From: an uncultured Bacteroidia bacterium
GTDB lineage: Bacteria > Bacteroidota > Bacteroidia > NS11-12g > UBA9320
DNA: 39,819 nucleotides
NCBI GenBank assembly: GCA_905478335.1
Contig: CAJQIC010000032.1
Span: 1 to 39,819, forward strand
Direction: 5' to 3'
In this document: piece after piece, positions 1 to 7,831 of the stretch
Position numbering within the stretch: the stretch's first letter is position 1
Layout: each line of letters starts with the position of its first letter
Position numbers and translations under genes: made by a program
The notes under the pieces: model-generated
Seen by the model: the letters and a program-made list of their open reading frames with translations, nothing else
Databases searched by the model: none
What the model was told of the DNA's origin: nothing

Positions 1-98
1 TCAACTATCAACTATCAACTATCAACTATCAACTATCAATTTCGATGTTAATTGTTAATCGTACATCATTAATTATATATTGTTAATTATTAGTCGCC
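1..98. repeat. degenerate 7-bp tandem repeat array, truncated by window edge
   Basis: Positions 1-35 are five perfect copies of the heptad TCAACTA. From 36 the 7-bp period continues with diverged units such as TCAATTT, AATTGTT, CATCATT, AATTATA, TATTGTT and AATTATT up to about 98. The array ends about 20 bp before the DUF4290 start codon, and its left end lies outside the window. The heptad TCAACTA is a rotation of TATCAAC, the word found in the repeats beside the four-helix-bundle gene at 19617. Confidence 0.8.
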
Positions 99-119
99 CT
101 TCCTTCTTAACTTCGCAAT

Positions 120-785
120 ATGGAACATAACATGGCGTATAATACGCAAGCAGAACCGATGGCTATTTCAGAATACGGCCGTTCAGTTCAAGAAATGGTC
201 AAACACATTTGTACAATTCCAGACCGAATAAAACGCAACGAGATGGCTGAAACAATGATTCAAGTGATGATAAACTTGAATCCAGGTGTTAAAGAGCTAG
301 AAGATTACGAACATAAATTGTGGGATCACTTGTTCATCATATCAGATTTTGAACTTGATGTAGATGGTCCGTTTGAAAAGCCGAGTAGAGAATCGGTTGA
401 GCAAAAACCAGAAAGAATTCCGTACAAAGACGAGCTGATTAAGTTCAGATTTTATGGTCGCAACCTCCAAACGATGGTTGAGGAGGCGGCAGAGATGGAA
501 GACCCAGAGATTAAAGAAGCGTTTATCAACTACATCGCTTCGTTTATGGTGAATTCTTCGAGAAATTGGAATGATGAAAACCTGGACAAAGCAACGGTTA
601 TTGAACACTTAAGAACCTTGTCGAAGGGAACGTTAAATGTTACTGAAGACGATCTTCAAATCCACATTGAAGCCAATAGAACACGTTCTAAAAACTTTAA
701 GTCTAATAGCAAGCAGCGCGGACACAAAAACCGTGGAAACAACCAAAACAGAAACAGAAATAGAAATCAAAAACGTAGGTATTAA
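120..785 (+). CDS. DUF4290 family protein
   Basis: A 221-residue soluble protein with no signal peptide or membrane segment. I recognise it as the DUF4290 family, which is confined largely to Bacteroidota and commonly sits directly upstream of murA, as here. Its biochemical role is unknown to me. The body (about 20-180) is acidic and probably helical. The last 35 residues are strongly basic and rich in Arg, Asn and Lys, which suggests a disordered nucleic-acid-binding or ribosome-associated tail; that is inference. The stop codon shares one base with the murA start, so the two genes are probably translationally coupled. The ATG start follows a TAACTTCG box (108-115) that resembles the Bacteroidota -7 element. 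Confidence 0.85.
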   Translation: MEHNMAYNTQAEPMAISEYGRSVQEMVKHICTIPDRIKRNEMAETMIQVMINLNPGVKELEDYEHKLWDHLFIISDFELDVDGPFEKPSRESVEQKPERIPYKDELIKFRFYGRNLQTMVEEAAEMEDPEIKEAFINYIASFMVNSSRNWNDENLDKATVIEHLRTLSKGTLNVTEDDLQIHIEANRTRSKNFKSNSKQRGHKNRGNNQNRNRNRNQKRRY

Positions 786-2092
786 TGGGAACGTTTAAAA
801 TTACTGGAGGCCATAAACTAAAAGGCGAGATAATACCTCAGGGTGCTAAAAATGAAGCACTTCAGGTGCTTTCAGCAGTGTTGTTGACCCCGGAAGAAGT
901 AGTAATCGAAAACATTCCGGCTATTCGAGATGTCAACAAACTCATTGACTTGTTAAAAGGCCTCGGTGTGACGGTAAAACAGCTGAACGATCAAGATTAT
1001 TCCTTTACCTCTGACAACATTGATTTAGATTACCTTGATTCTGTTGATTTTAGAAACAAAGCGAAAAGCATCCGAGGTTCTGTAATGATTATTGGGCCAT
1101 TATTGGCAAGATTTGGCAAAGGCTATATTCCTAGTCCTGGCGGAGATAAAATCGGAAGACGTAGACTGGATACACACTTTATCGGTTTTGAAAACCTCGG
1201 GGCAGATTTTGAGTTCTTACGCGACGAGAATTTTTATAAAATAAGTACCGACAAGCTCGTTGGTGCTGACATGCTTTTACATGAAGCATCGGTTACAGGA
1301 ACGGCTAACATCGTTATGGCCGCCACAATGGCAGAAGGTGTTACCACGATTTACAATGCAGCATGCGAGCCATATGTTCAGCAGTTATGTAAGATGCTAA
1401 ATTCAATGGGGGCCAAAATCTCAGGAGTTGGTTCAAATTTACTGACCATTGAAGGTGTACAATCCCTTGGTGGTTGTACGCATCGGTTACTCCCTGACAT
1501 GATTGAAGTGGGTAGCTTTATTGCTTTAGCAACGATTACCAATTCGGATATTACCATCAAGGATGTTAACATTAATGAGCTTGGTATTATTCCTGAAACG
1601 TTTAAACGTTTGGGGGTTAATTTCGATGTAATTGGTGATGATATTCGCGTGTACGACAATGAAAATTATACGATTGATAGTTTTATTGATGGGTCGATGA
1701 TGACCATTGCTGATGCACCATGGCCAGGGTTGACACCTGACTTGTTGAGTGTAATTCTAGTGATGTGTACCCAAGCGAACGGCAATGTATTAATCCATCA
1801 AAAGATGTTTGAAAGTAGATTGTTTTTTGTTGATAGTTTGATAGACATGGGCGCGCAAATCATATTATGTGACCCGCACCGTGCAACGGTTATGGGGCTG
1901 AACAAAAGACTAAATCTAAAGGGAATTCAGATGACATCGCCTGATATTAGAGCCGGTGTGTCTTTGTTAATTGCTGCGATGAGTGCAGATGGAGTTAGCA
2001 CTATTCACAACATCGAGCAAATAGATAGAGGCTATCAAAACATCGAAGGCAGACTTAATGCCATAGGTGCATCTATAGAGCGTATAGCCTAA
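785..2092 (+). CDS. murA: UDP-N-acetylglucosamine 1-carboxyvinyltransferase MurA
   Basis: A cytoplasmic enzyme that transfers enolpyruvate from PEP to UDP-GlcNAc, the first committed step of peptidoglycan synthesis. At 435 residues it has the normal family length and the EPSP-synthase-like double fold. The substrate-binding Lys22-Asn23 pair is present. In the flexible catalytic loop (PSPGGDKIGRRR, about 117-127) the position that is the fosfomycin-reactive cysteine in E. coli (Cys115) is Asp121. Asp at this site is a known natural variant that keeps activity and prevents alkylation by fosfomycin. The gene overlaps DUF4290 upstream and the thioredoxin gene downstream by one base each, indicating a single operon. 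Confidence 0.97.
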   Translation: MGTFKITGGHKLKGEIIPQGAKNEALQVLSAVLLTPEEVVIENIPAIRDVNKLIDLLKGLGVTVKQLNDQDYSFTSDNIDLDYLDSVDFRNKAKSIRGSVMIIGPLLARFGKGYIPSPGGDKIGRRRLDTHFIGFENLGADFEFLRDENFYKISTDKLVGADMLLHEASVTGTANIVMAATMAEGVTTIYNAACEPYVQQLCKMLNSMGAKISGVGSNLLTIEGVQSLGGCTHRLLPDMIEVGSFIALATITNSDITIKDVNINELGIIPETFKRLGVNFDVIGDDIRVYDNENYTIDSFIDGSMMTIADAPWPGLTPDLLSVILVMCTQANGNVLIHQKMFESRLFFVDSLIDMGAQIILCDPHRATVMGLNKRLNLKGIQMTSPDIRAGVSLLIAAMSADGVSTIHNIEQIDRGYQNIEGRLNAIGASIERIA

Positions 2093-2562
2093 TGCGGTGG
2101 TTACGCTTTTTTATAGGGCTAACCGTATTATCTAGTTTTTCTTTCACCAAAAACGACAATAGCTTCGACTACAATTCGTTTAGGCAGTATTATCAGTTAA
2201 CGGATTCTGTATCGCATGCAGTGCTAGACAACAAACTTGTCTTGATTGAATTTTGGGCGTCATGGTGTCAACCCTGTCGAGTAAAAAATGGTGAACTTAA
2301 TGCACTCTACGCCAAGTATAAAAAGCAAAATTTTGAGATCGTTAGCGTGGCGTTGGATACGGATTCTTTGCGATGGAGAAAGGCAATTCGCAACGATTAC
2401 TTGGCTTGGCCAACGCATGTAAGAGATACGTCTAAATGGAATAGTGCATTTCTGAAAAAAGCGAAGATTTACTATTTGCCTAACAATGTACTGGTTGATC
2501 AACATGGTCAAGTCTTAGGCCGCGAAGTCAGTACGCAGGAACTTGAAAAGTTTTTAAATTAG
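2092..2562 (+). CDS. thioredoxin-like protein, TlpA/DsbE type, exported
   Basis: A 156-residue protein with a short hydrophobic N-terminus (about 4-17) that looks like a signal peptide or anchor, then a thioredoxin fold. The redox motif WCQPC places the cysteines at 59 and 62, and a cis-Pro segment (YYLPNN, about 138) fits a thioredoxin active site. It probably acts outside the cytoplasm as a thiol-disulfide reductase; its partner is unknown. Its ATG overlaps the murA stop by one base. The 3' end overlaps the convergent acetyltransferase gene by four bases through interlocked stop codons. Confidence 0.85.
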   Translation: MRWLRFFIGLTVLSSFSFTKNDNSFDYNSFRQYYQLTDSVSHAVLDNKLVLIEFWASWCQPCRVKNGELNALYAKYKKQNFEIVSVALDTDSLRWRKAIRNDYLAWPTHVRDTSKWNSAFLKKAKIYYLPNNVLVDQHGQVLGREVSTQELEKFLN

Positions 2563-3137
2563 TGCGGTTTGAAGCTTGATTTGAAAACGGTATAGACCGC
2601 CATATCTTGGTATGCCTTGTTAAAATAGATACGATCCTTAAACAGCGCTTCCTGCTCAAATCCCAATTGTTTTAAAAGAAAAATAGCACCCCTGTTGTTT
2701 GGATTCACTTTGGCCTCAATGCTATGCAGTTTAAGTTGGTCAAACCCAAATTGGACTATGGCATTAGTTGCTTCCAATGCCAAGTGTTTGCCCCAATAAT
2801 TGGCTGCCATTTCTCCACCAATTTCAGCACGCAGATTTGGATAATCAATGCTGTTAAAACCACATGTGCCAATTATGGAGTTCTGGTTTCGCAAAACGCC
2901 GGCCCAACCGATGCCAAGTTGGTTGTCAAAAGCTTCAGTGGTCTTTTTTACTAAGGTAACGGCACTGTCTGACGAAAACATAGAGTCACGGGCTATAAAA
3001 CGGTTGACTGCAGCATTTGATCTCATGCCAAATATGGATTCGGCGTCAGTCAATGCAATCGAGCGCAGTGTTAATCGGCGCGTTTCCATGACCGGAAATT
3101 CTTCAAAAACAGACGTATTGACTTTATCAAGTGACAT
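2559..3137 (-). CDS. GNAT family N-acetyltransferase (RimJ/RimL-like)
   Basis: A 192-residue cytoplasmic protein of the GCN5-related acetyltransferase fold, RimJ/RimL subgroup (Acetyltransf_3). The N-terminal METRRLTLR segment (about 17-25) is the usual beta-1 signature of that group. GWAGVLR and IIGTCGF are the central strands, and NRGAIFLLKQLGFEQE near the C-terminus is the typical helix-strand end of the acetyl-CoA site. Substrates in this group include ribosomal protein N-termini and small amines, and the substrate here cannot be told. It is a single gene on the minus strand, convergent with the murA operon and divergent from grpE. Confidence 0.85.
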   Translation of the reverse strand: MSLDKVNTSVFEEFPVMETRRLTLRSIALTDAESIFGMRSNAAVNRFIARDSMFSSDSAVTLVKKTTEAFDNQLGIGWAGVLRNQNSIIGTCGFNSIDYPNLRAEIGGEMAANYWGKHLALEATNAIVQFGFDQLKLHSIEAKVNPNNRGAIFLLKQLGFEQEALFKDRIYFNKAYQDMAVYTVFKSSFKPH

Positions 3138-3245
3138 AGATGGTCAGATGCAGTCAAAGAGACTGACACCGTCGATACAAGATTAATGAATTTCTCTCGT
3201 TTTTGTGTGTCATTATGGCACGGTTCAACGGTTTGTGAGGTACTA

Positions 3246-3278
3246 TGGCACATTACCTGCATTGGCAGACTTATTGCT
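3246..3278 (+). promoter_or_regulatory. two tandem sigma-54-like promoter elements upstream of grpE-dnaJ
   Basis: The first element is TGGCAC, 5 bp, CTGCA (3246-3261), with GG at 3247-3248 and GC at 3259-3260. The second is TTGGCA, 6 bp, TTGCT (3262-3278), with GG at 3264-3265 and GC at 3276-3277. Both have the diagnostic GG-N10-GC spacing, and the second matches the consensus TGGCACGN4TTGCW well. A start site about 12 bp beyond the GC would leave a leader of roughly 20 bases before the grpE ATG. A second TATGGCAC word occurs upstream near 3215. Assignment is by motif only. Confidence 0.5.
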
Positions 3279-3307
3279 AACTGAAACCTGATTAATCATT
3301 TTAAAAA

Positions 3308-3844
3308 ATGGCTAAGAAAAAGAAAGAAGAAAAAGTAAAGGACGAAGCGGTTGTTGATCAAGTTGATAATCAAGTTGAAGAAGGACAATCCGAATCAAAG
3401 GAAACAAGCTGGGAAGAAAAAGCTGCAGAACTTAATGACAAGTATCTCAGACTTTATTCTGAGTTTGACAACTTCCGACGCAGAACGCAAAAGGAACGTG
3501 CTGAACTCATAAAATCTGCAGGAAAAGATATTTTGTCTGACCTGTTAGCCGTTGTAGATGATTTTGATAGAACAATGGACGCCATGGATAAAACGGAGGA
3601 TGTGAAAGCATTTACCGAAGGTGTTAAACTTGTGCAGTCCAAATTCTTGAATGTGTTGACCAAGCAAGGTATGACCCATTTTGAAACCAAGGGCGAAACA
3701 TTTGATCCTGAAGTTCACGAAGCAATCACAAAAATCCCTGCTCCATCAGATGACATGAAGGGCAAGGTAGTTGACGTGATTGAAAAAGGATATATGCTAA
3801 ACGATAAAGTACTCCGATACGCCAAGGTAGTGGTAGGGGAATAA
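3308..3844 (+). CDS. grpE: nucleotide exchange factor GrpE
   Basis: A 178-residue cytoplasmic co-chaperone that releases ADP from DnaK. The first 35 residues are highly charged (Lys/Glu-rich). They are followed by the long dimerising helix with the family motif [16 protein letters not shown] (about 50-65), then the beta-wing domain with the conserved FDPEVHEAI segment (about 135-143) and a C-terminal [13 protein letters not shown] motif. Length and motifs are normal. It is followed by dnaJ after 4 bases, and dnaK is not in the window. The motif-based sigma-54-like elements just upstream suggest regulated expression. Confidence 0.97.
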   Translation: MAKKKKEEKVKDEAVVDQVDNQVEEGQSESKETSWEEKAAELNDKYLRLYSEFDNFRRRTQKERAELIKSAGKDILSDLLAVVDDFDRTMDAMDKTEDVKAFTEGVKLVQSKFLNVLTKQGMTHFETKGETFDPEVHEAITKIPAPSDDMKGKVVDVIEKGYMLNDKVLRYAKVVVGE

Positions 3845-3848
3845 TATT

Positions 3849-4982
3849 ATGGCAAAGAGAGACTTTTACGAAATATTAGGTGTGTCTAAATCGGCCACGG
3901 ATGCGGAGATGAAAAAAGCATACCGTAAACTGGCTATTAAATATCACCCGGATAAAAATCCAGACAATAAAGAAGCAGAAGAGAAGTTTAAAGAGGCGGC
4001 AGAGGCTTATGAAATATTAAGCAACCCAGATAAACGCGCTCGTTACGATCGGTTCGGACACCAAGGTGTTGGAGGTGCTGGCGGTGGCGGTGGATTTGGT
4101 GGTGGAATGTCGATGGACGACATTTTTAGCCAATTCGGTGACATCTTTGGTGGCAACGGCGGTGGTGGCGGCAGCCCTTTCGAAAGCTTTTTTGGCGGCG
4201 GAAGAAGTAGAAGCAGACAGGCTATCGGATCCAACATCCGTATAAAGTTAAAACTCAGTCTTGAGGAAATAACCAATGGTGTAGAGAAGAAAATCAAATA
4301 CACCAAAAAAGTGGTTGCTCCAGGAGTGAAATTCGATACGTGTAAAACATGTAATGGTCGTGGGCAAGTAACGCAAGTTACCAATACCTTCCTCGGTCAG
4401 ATGCAGAGCACGACAACATGTCCAGCGTGTGGTGGCAGTGGGAAAACGATTGGAACAAGACCGGCAGGTGCTGACAGCCAGGGGCTTAAGGCAGAGGAGG
4501 TTACAACAACTTTAAACATTCCAGCAGGAGTTGAAGACGGCATGCAATTGTCTGTTAACGGAAAAGGTAATGAGATGCCAGGAGGAATACCTGGAGACTT
4601 AATCGTTCTGATAGAGGAGAAAGACCACGACGATCTTAAGCGTGAGGGCAACAACATAATTTATAATTTGTATGTGAGTTTCCCTACAGCAGCTCTTGGT
4701 GGTGAAGTGGAAGTGCCAACCGTGTCAGGTCGTGTGCGTATTAAGGTAGAGCCAGGAACGCAAGCTGGCAAGATTCTTAGACTACGCAATAAAGGAGTGC
4801 CCGATATTAATGGGCGTGGACGCGGTGACCAATTGATACAAATAAACGTGTGGACACCAACTAAGCTAAGTTCAGACGAAAAAAATACCTTGAAGCAACT
4901 TGATGCTTCCGATAATTTCAAACCCGACCCGTCAAAGGCGGAGAAGGGTTTCTTTGATCGAATGCGTGAATATTTCAACTAA
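3849..4982 (+). CDS. dnaJ: molecular chaperone DnaJ with a two-motif zinc-finger region
   Basis: A 377-residue cytoplasmic Hsp40 that delivers clients to DnaK and stimulates its ATPase. The J domain (1-70) has HPD at 33-35. A Gly/Phe-rich linker follows (about 71-120), then the client-binding barrels. The cysteine-rich region has only two CxxCxGxG motifs, with cysteines at 165/168 and 191/194, where canonical DnaJ has four. This probably leaves one zinc site. I believe the reduced form is common in Bacteroidota DnaJ, but I cannot run the alignment. It follows grpE by 4 bases and precedes a thioredoxin gene by 8 bases, so one transcript is likely. Confidence 0.97.
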   Translation: MAKRDFYEILGVSKSATDAEMKKAYRKLAIKYHPDKNPDNKEAEEKFKEAAEAYEILSNPDKRARYDRFGHQGVGGAGGGGGFGGGMSMDDIFSQFGDIFGGNGGGGGSPFESFFGGGRSRSRQAIGSNIRIKLKLSLEEITNGVEKKIKYTKKVVAPGVKFDTCKTCNGRGQVTQVTNTFLGQMQSTTTCPACGGSGKTIGTRPAGADSQGLKAEEVTTTLNIPAGVEDGMQLSVNGKGNEMPGGIPGDLIVLIEEKDHDDLKREGNNIIYNLYVSFPTAALGGEVEVPTVSGRVRIKVEPGTQAGKILRLRNKGVPDINGRGRGDQLIQINVWTPTKLSSDEKNTLKQLDASDNFKPDPSKAEKGFFDRMREYFN

Positions 4983-4990
4983 TCTCGGTT

Positions 4991-5539
4991 TTGGGATTTG
5001 CTCGTAAACATTGGTCTAACATTTTATTCAGTATCCTGATTGTTTTGTTGCTTGTACCTCAAACAGGCACACCAATTAAGGTATTTGTTCAAAAACTCAT
5101 TGCAACGAGTCCACCCGTAAAATCTCAAGAGAATAGGGTTAAGATTAAATCTTATGACTGGGCTTTGGAAGATAGCCAAGGTCAACGCGTAGATTTTAAC
5201 ACGTATAAAGGACAAAAGATTGTAATCAATTTTTGGGCGACATGGTGCCCGCCATGTATTGCAGAAATGCCCAGTTTTCAATTGTTATACAACGACTACA
5301 AAGACAAGGCGGTTTTTCTTTTTATAACATCTGATGACTTGAATACGGTGTCAAGTTTTATGACTCAGCGTAACTTGGATTTACCAGTTTACAAAGAGCT
5401 TACCCGCAGATTACCAGAATTGGAAGGAAACAGTTTGCCAACCACCATGGTCATCAACGAAAATCAAGAAATTCTCGTTAACAAAGTAGGCGCCGCAGAT
5501 TGGAATGCGGATGAAGTACGTGCATTGTTGAACGATTAA
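4991..5539 (+). CDS. TlpA family thiol-disulfide oxidoreductase, membrane-anchored
   Basis: A 182-residue protein with an N-terminal hydrophobic segment (about 10-24) and then a TlpA/ResA-like thioredoxin domain. WCPPC gives redox cysteines at 86 and 89, and the cis-Pro lies in LPTTMVI (about 153). It likely faces the periplasm and reduces or isomerises disulfides, as in cytochrome c maturation; the partner is unknown. The best start is TTG at 4991, because no in-frame ATG exists before the active site and the anchor sequence begins immediately after it. The 8-bp gap to dnaJ suggests co-transcription. It is convergent with the sulfur-module gene dsrE. Confidence 0.85.
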   Translation: MGFARKHWSNILFSILIVLLLVPQTGTPIKVFVQKLIATSPPVKSQENRVKIKSYDWALEDSQGQRVDFNTYKGQKIVINFWATWCPPCIAEMPSFQLLYNDYKDKAVFLFITSDDLNTVSSFMTQRNLDLPVYKELTRRLPELEGNSLPTTMVINENQEILVNKVGAADWNADEVRALLND

Positions 5540-5562
5540 ATGTATGGCAACAAAAGCTGTAG

Positions 5563-6048
5563 TTAAATAAACAAGAGGTGGGTGCCATCACCTTGAGCAC
5601 GTTCGTAAAAATCACCAACAGTAAGTACTCCATCGATATCGTCGATTAAGTCGCTTTCTTTAACCTTGAACATGTCCATTGCGAGTTTACAACCCCATAA
5701 TTTGGACCCTGAAGCCGTTAGCATTTCTAAAAACTCATCAACCGGAGGGATGTCCAATTTTTCCATTTCAGATTTCATCATTTTTGTAGCCAACGCTTCC
5801 ATGCCTGGTAGACCGCCCAACAAAGTTGGCATGTGCATAGCTGGGTTGCCAACTGTTGCTACATGTAGGTGCTTCAGTTTCTCTTTCTGAATGGCTTCGA
5901 GACCAAAGAATGTGAAGAATATTTCTGATTCTATACCTTCCATTCTCGCGCCATTGGCTAAGATGAAACAAGCGTAAACATTTTCTAAGGTGGCCTTAGA
6001 AAGTATTAACATCATTTTTTTTACGGGTTTATTTTCAGCGTTACTCAT
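5563..6048 (-). CDS. DsrE/DsrF/DrsH-like family protein
   Basis: A 161-residue soluble protein of the DsrE/DrsH-like family (peroxiredoxin-like fold). The N-terminal KKMMLILSKATLENVYACF strand-helix (about 10-28) is the nucleotide-fold-like start. A conserved cysteine lies in the WGCKLAMDMF motif (Cys120). In related proteins such as TusD/DsrE this residue carries persulfide sulfur, so a role as a sulfur carrier or transferase is likely. It is the last gene of a run sqr-tusE-dsrE on the minus strand, 46 bases after the TusE/DsrC gene. Its neighbours suggest it passes sulfane sulfur within the module; its direct partner is not proven. Confidence 0.85.
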   Translation of the reverse strand: MSNAENKPVKKMMLILSKATLENVYACFILANGARMEGIESEIFFTFFGLEAIQKEKLKHLHVATVGNPAMHMPTLLGGLPGMEALATKMMKSEMEKLDIPPVDEFLEMLTASGSKLWGCKLAMDMFKVKESDLIDDIDGVLTVGDFYERAQGDGTHLLFI

Positions 6049-6094
6049 AGGGATATATTGTTTAATGGTATCAATTGTATGGGTTTACCTGTAG

Positions 6095-6406
6095 TTATAT
6101 ACAACTAACGGGTTTTGGAATGCCAGCAATTTTACTTGCGGTTTTTAGAGGGCCTTTGGGAAACAATTGGTAAAATTCTTTAATATTCACTATGCCGCTT
6201 TTCCCAACCTTACGAATTGTAATGGCTACTTCTTTCCGGCATTGATCTTGCAAATAGTCAATAACTTCCCAGTGTTTATTAGTCATGTCTATTCCCTCTT
6301 CCTTGGCTATTTCAACGGCAACTTCTTTGTTCCATTGCGCTAAATCTGTAAGGTAACCTTGGTCGTTACAGCGTATGCAAAAGCCTGCTAATGTTTTTTC
6401 GTTCAT
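6095..6406 (-). CDS. TusE/DsrC/DsvC family sulfur-relay protein
   Basis: A 103-residue protein with the DsrC/TusE fold. It ends in PKPVSCI, so the penultimate residue (Cys102) is the conserved sulfur-carrying cysteine on the swinging C-terminal arm. The second cysteine that defines true DsrC, about ten residues earlier, is absent; the position lies in KTASKIAG. By the usual classification this is TusE-like, a persulfide carrier, rather than a DsrC acting with dissimilatory sulfite reductase, and no dsrAB is present here. It lies between sqr (22 bases upstream) and dsrE (46 bases downstream). A link to sulfide-derived sulfur is inferred from these neighbours, because TusE elsewhere serves tRNA thiolation. 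Confidence 0.9.
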   Translation of the reverse strand: MNEKTLAGFCIRCNDQGYLTDLAQWNKEVAVEIAKEEGIDMTNKHWEVIDYLQDQCRKEVAITIRKVGKSGIVNIKEFYQLFPKGPLKTASKIAGIPKPVSCI

Positions 6407-6428
6407 GTCTGAATTGTATTGATCTAAT

Positions 6429-7673
6429 TTATTCGCTCGTATTAATCTCTTTTCCCGCTATTTTCATCCGGCTAGAAACAAAGGGTATCGGTTTGCCAGT
6501 TATCAGTATATTCCAATAAATCCATTTAAATGCGCGTTTACCTAAATGATTTATTCGGGATTCTTTTAATAATCTTAATGGACCAATTCCTGGAATAGGG
6601 AAGGTGCCTTTAACCGGTTCTTGGTCGTAGTTGAAGTCAATCAACAAGGCTTTGCCGTTACCTGTTTCGATGAAACAGTTGGAGTGGCCATCGAACGACT
6701 CTTTCAAAGGTTTGCCAGCGATGAATAATTGAATATTCTCAGTTAATGTATCTGACTGAAAATGCGCAACAGATCCAGCTTTTGACGCAGGGAGGTCTGT
6801 AGCGTCGCCGATTACAAAAATGTTTTCCTTCACCTTTGATTGTAAGGTGAATTTGTTTGTTGGAACATAATTGAGTTCGTCTCCGAAACCAGAGCGAAGC
6901 GTCATTTCATCACCCATATTTGTGGGAACTGTCACCAATAAATCGTATTCGACTTCCTGTCCGCCGTAATCAATAATCTTGTTGTTGTCGGTGTCTACTT
7001 TCTCGATATTGAAATCTGGGACTATTTTGATATTTTTTTGCTCGAGCAGGTAGCTAAGTTCTTTTGTCGCCACGGGTTTGGTGAAGGCTCCAGACATGGG
7101 CGTAACGTATGTTATCTCCACCTTGTCTCGCATCTTTTTATCGGCAAAGAAACTGTCGCATAAAAAGGCAAATTCTAGCGGTGCAACGGGGCATTTTATC
7201 GGCATTTCACTGATGTGAACGACCAACTTTCCACCTTCCCAATGTTTTAACTTGTCTCGTAAGTTTTTAGCACCCTCGAAAGTGTAAAAGTCGAAAATGG
7301 TTTTGTGCCAACTAGGTCCTTGCATTCCTTCAATTTCTTCTGGGGCGATATTGCAACCTGTTGCGATTACTAAAATGTCGTAAAATATATTTTCCCCGTT
7401 TTGCAAAAGGACCATATTTTTCTCTTTTTCAATTCGATCAATTTTTTGCTGAATCAGGTTGACCCCTTTCGGTATAAAGTCTTTGATGTCCCGTTTGAGT
7501 TGCTTGGGTGTATATAGGTCAAATGGTAAAAAAAGAAACCCTGGCTGGTAATAGTGTGTATCTTCAAAGTCAACAATACTGATATTCCATTGGCCTTGGG
7601 GTAGCGCCTTTCGCAGAGCGTTTGACATCATAGTCCCTGAAGTTCCGGCACCTAGAATTAATAAATTCTTCAT
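6429..7673 (-). CDS. sqr: sulfide:quinone oxidoreductase-like FAD flavoprotein
   Basis: A 414-residue pyridine-nucleotide-disulfide reductase-fold protein. The FAD site GAGTSG is at 8-13, an ATG motif is at 105, and a second FAD-binding IGDATDLPASKAG segment lies at 288-300. The cysteine in MPIKCPVAPLEF (Cys161) and the late cysteine in HSNCFIE (Cys333) fit the two core redox cysteines of sulfide:quinone oxidoreductase. Cys107 and Cys172 are further candidates. The enzyme oxidises sulfide to bound polysulfide and passes electrons to membrane quinone; the C-terminal region (about 365-400) has the hydrophobic and basic character expected for monotopic membrane binding. The closely spaced tusE and dsrE genes downstream strengthen the call. 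The exact SQR type is uncertain. Confidence 0.85.
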   Translation of the reverse strand: MKNLLILGAGTSGTMMSNALRKALPQGQWNISIVDFEDTHYYQPGFLFLPFDLYTPKQLKRDIKDFIPKGVNLIQQKIDRIEKEKNMVLLQNGENIFYDILVIATGCNIAPEEIEGMQGPSWHKTIFDFYTFEGAKNLRDKLKHWEGGKLVVHISEMPIKCPVAPLEFAFLCDSFFADKKMRDKVEITYVTPMSGAFTKPVATKELSYLLEQKNIKIVPDFNIEKVDTDNNKIIDYGGQEVEYDLLVTVPTNMGDEMTLRSGFGDELNYVPTNKFTLQSKVKENIFVIGDATDLPASKAGSVAHFQSDTLTENIQLFIAGKPLKESFDGHSNCFIETGNGKALLIDFNYDQEPVKGTFPIPGIGPLRLLKESRINHLGKRAFKWIYWNILITGKPIPFVSSRMKIAGKEINTSE

Positions 7674-7699
7674 GTTTTTTACATCGTAATCTAGAAGGG

Positions 7700-7714
7700 G
7701 TAATGTTGCATTAC
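7700..7714. promoter_or_regulatory. perfect dyad GTAATG-TTG-CATTAC upstream of sqr, possible operator
   Basis: A 6-bp perfect inverted repeat with a 3-base spacer lies 27 bp upstream of the sqr start codon. It is flanked by GGG on one side and GTACCC on the other. A weak Bacteroidota-type promoter reads toward sqr just upstream of it: a TAACATTG box at 7734-7741 and TTG at 7765-7767 on the minus strand. The dyad would therefore lie in the leader, where a repressor could block transcription. The protein that binds it, if any, is unknown. Confidence 0.35.
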
Positions 7715-7831
7715 GTACCCGCTAGCCTATGTACAATGTTAACCACGGTTTGCAGTTAGTGCACCAACAGGGGTTGTGAGTTTTGATAGTTTTACAACTG
7801 TTTTTACTCAGCTATTGACGAGAAGAATGCC

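Noticed and set aside
1-98. The heptad array as a CRISPR array
   Set aside because: Units are 7 bp with no spacers and no cas genes nearby.
342-608. Minus-strand reading frame inside the DUF4290 gene
   Set aside because: It lies fully within a well-supported gene and has no recognisable domain or start context.
4043-4384. A 113-residue minus-strand reading frame rich in proline
   Set aside because: It is the antisense of the Gly-rich linker of dnaJ.
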